Shown here in pieces: positions 5,313 through 5,396 of a DNA stretch of 5,396 bases; position 1 is the stretch's first letter, and every line of letters starts with the position of its first letter. This DNA comes from Candidatus Iainarchaeum sp. (GTDB taxonomy: Archaea; Micrarchaeota; Micrarchaeia; Anstonellales; Bilamarchaeaceae). The position numbers and the translations under genes are program-made. The stretch covers positions 1-5,396 of the forward strand of contig JAQTSF010000052.1 of the NCBI GenBank assembly GCA_028711485.1, written 5' to 3'. The notes beneath the pieces were generated by a model that saw only the letters and a program-made list of their open reading frames with translations, was not told where the DNA came from and did no database searches.

Positions 5313-5377
5313 ATGGATTAAACGACGTTTCGTTTAAAAATAAAAATTTCTATAAGTAAAACAGAGGTGAAATTTTT
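5313..5377 (+). repeat. Array unit 3 (65 bp)
   Basis: ATG-GAT-TAA occupies 5313-5321. The hairpin is TTAAACGA (5318-5325) paired with TCGTTTAA (5330-5337), an 8-bp perfect stem with a CGTT loop. Compared with units 1 and 2, TTGA became TTAA while the far arm went from TCAA to TTAA, so both the pair and the stop codon are kept. The second inverted repeat is 5342-5350 with 5369-5377. The SD at 5363-5370 serves the next ATG. Confidence 0.8.
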
Positions 5378-5396
5378 ATGGATGATAAAGATGAAA
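5378..5396 (+). CDS. Start of a gene running out of the window
   Basis: ATG at 5378 follows AGAGGTGA by 7 nt and shares the ATGGAT start of the array, but here the palindrome and stop are absent and the frame stays open to the window end (MDDKDE...). It is thus the likely true gene that the array precedes. Six codons say nothing about function. An alternative start is the ATG at 5382 in another frame (MIKMK...), with SD spacing of 11 nt. A further diverged array unit cannot be excluded. Confidence 0.45.

Larger units (their letters stand above)
5182..5377 (+). repeat. Tandem array of three hairpin units, each with ATG-GAT-stop and an SD
   Basis: Three units of 67, 64 and 65 bp lie head to tail. 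Each has ATGGA, then a perfect inverted repeat of 19-22 nt, then a constant 40-nt block that ends in AGAGGTGA, a T-run and the next ATGGAT. The 40-nt block is identical in units 2 and 3, and unit 1 differs at four positions. The inverted repeats differ in sequence and loop length but always pair perfectly and always begin TTGA or TTAA, giving an in-frame stop as the third codon. The four ATGs are 67, 64 and 65 nt apart and so not in one frame, which argues against a repeated protein segment. The block also holds a second inverted repeat, AAAAATTTC...GAAATTTTT. I do not recognise this as a known element. A structured multi-unit leader of the gene at 5378 is the best reading. Confidence 0.85.

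Noticed and set aside
5187..5337. Intrinsic (hairpin plus U-tract) terminators
   Set aside because: On the plus strand the hairpins are followed by an A-rich stretch, and on the minus strand by AATCCAT; neither orientation has a U-tract directly after the stem.
5182..5377. CRISPR array (constant 45-nt repeats with 19-22 nt variable spacers)
   Set aside because: The 'spacers' are each perfect palindromes, far too short for CRISPR spacers, and the 'repeat' contains an SD and a start codon. No cas gene is in the window.

Overview
The window is AT-rich and reads most naturally as DNA from an anaerobic or microaerophilic archaeon. The evidence for this is indirect. Shine-Dalgarno sites are mostly of the GGTGA type. 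TATA-like boxes sit about 25-30 nt upstream of start codons, including one gene with no SD that looks leaderless. Arginine is mostly AGA, and the non-haem-iron oxygen-defence proteins are those of strict anaerobes. No rRNA or marker gene is present, so lineage, and even domain, is not proven.

Left part, plus strand: the C-terminal 74 codons of an unrecognised protein (1-225), then a complete bifunctional purine gene purH (274-1827). A 319-codon minus-strand gene (1817-2776) converges on purH, and the two coding ends overlap by 11 bp. Its product is not firmly identified. It is rich in arginine and poor in lysine, unlike its neighbours, and has faint TraB/ChaN/EreA-like signatures.

Centre, minus strand, read from 5082 down to 2828: a compact operon of peroxiredoxin (ahpC), rubredoxin, rubrerythrin, desulfoferrodoxin (superoxide reductase) and ferritin. 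The gaps are 42, 17, 10 and 11 bp, and every gene has its own SD. Together the products form a complete detoxification route. Superoxide is reduced to peroxide by desulfoferrodoxin, and peroxide is reduced to water by rubrerythrin and AhpC. Rubredoxin is the likely electron carrier, and ferritin stores the iron that would otherwise drive Fenton chemistry. Two starts should be trimmed relative to the longest open frames (ferritin at 3322, desulfoferrodoxin at 3738). The 54-aa rubredoxin is easy to miss because it is short.

Right end, plus strand: divergent from the operon is the most unusual element, three tandem units of 67, 64 and 65 bp (5182-5377). Each starts ATG-GAT-stop, and the stop lies inside a perfect hairpin. 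A constant 40-nt block follows, ending in an SD (AGAGGTGA) and the next ATGGAT. The hairpin sequences differ between units, yet both arms change together so pairing stays perfect and the stop codon is kept. The fourth ATGGAT (5378) appears to open a real gene that leaves the window. The array therefore looks like a structured multi-hairpin leader with repeated two-codon minigenes. I do not recognise it as a described element.
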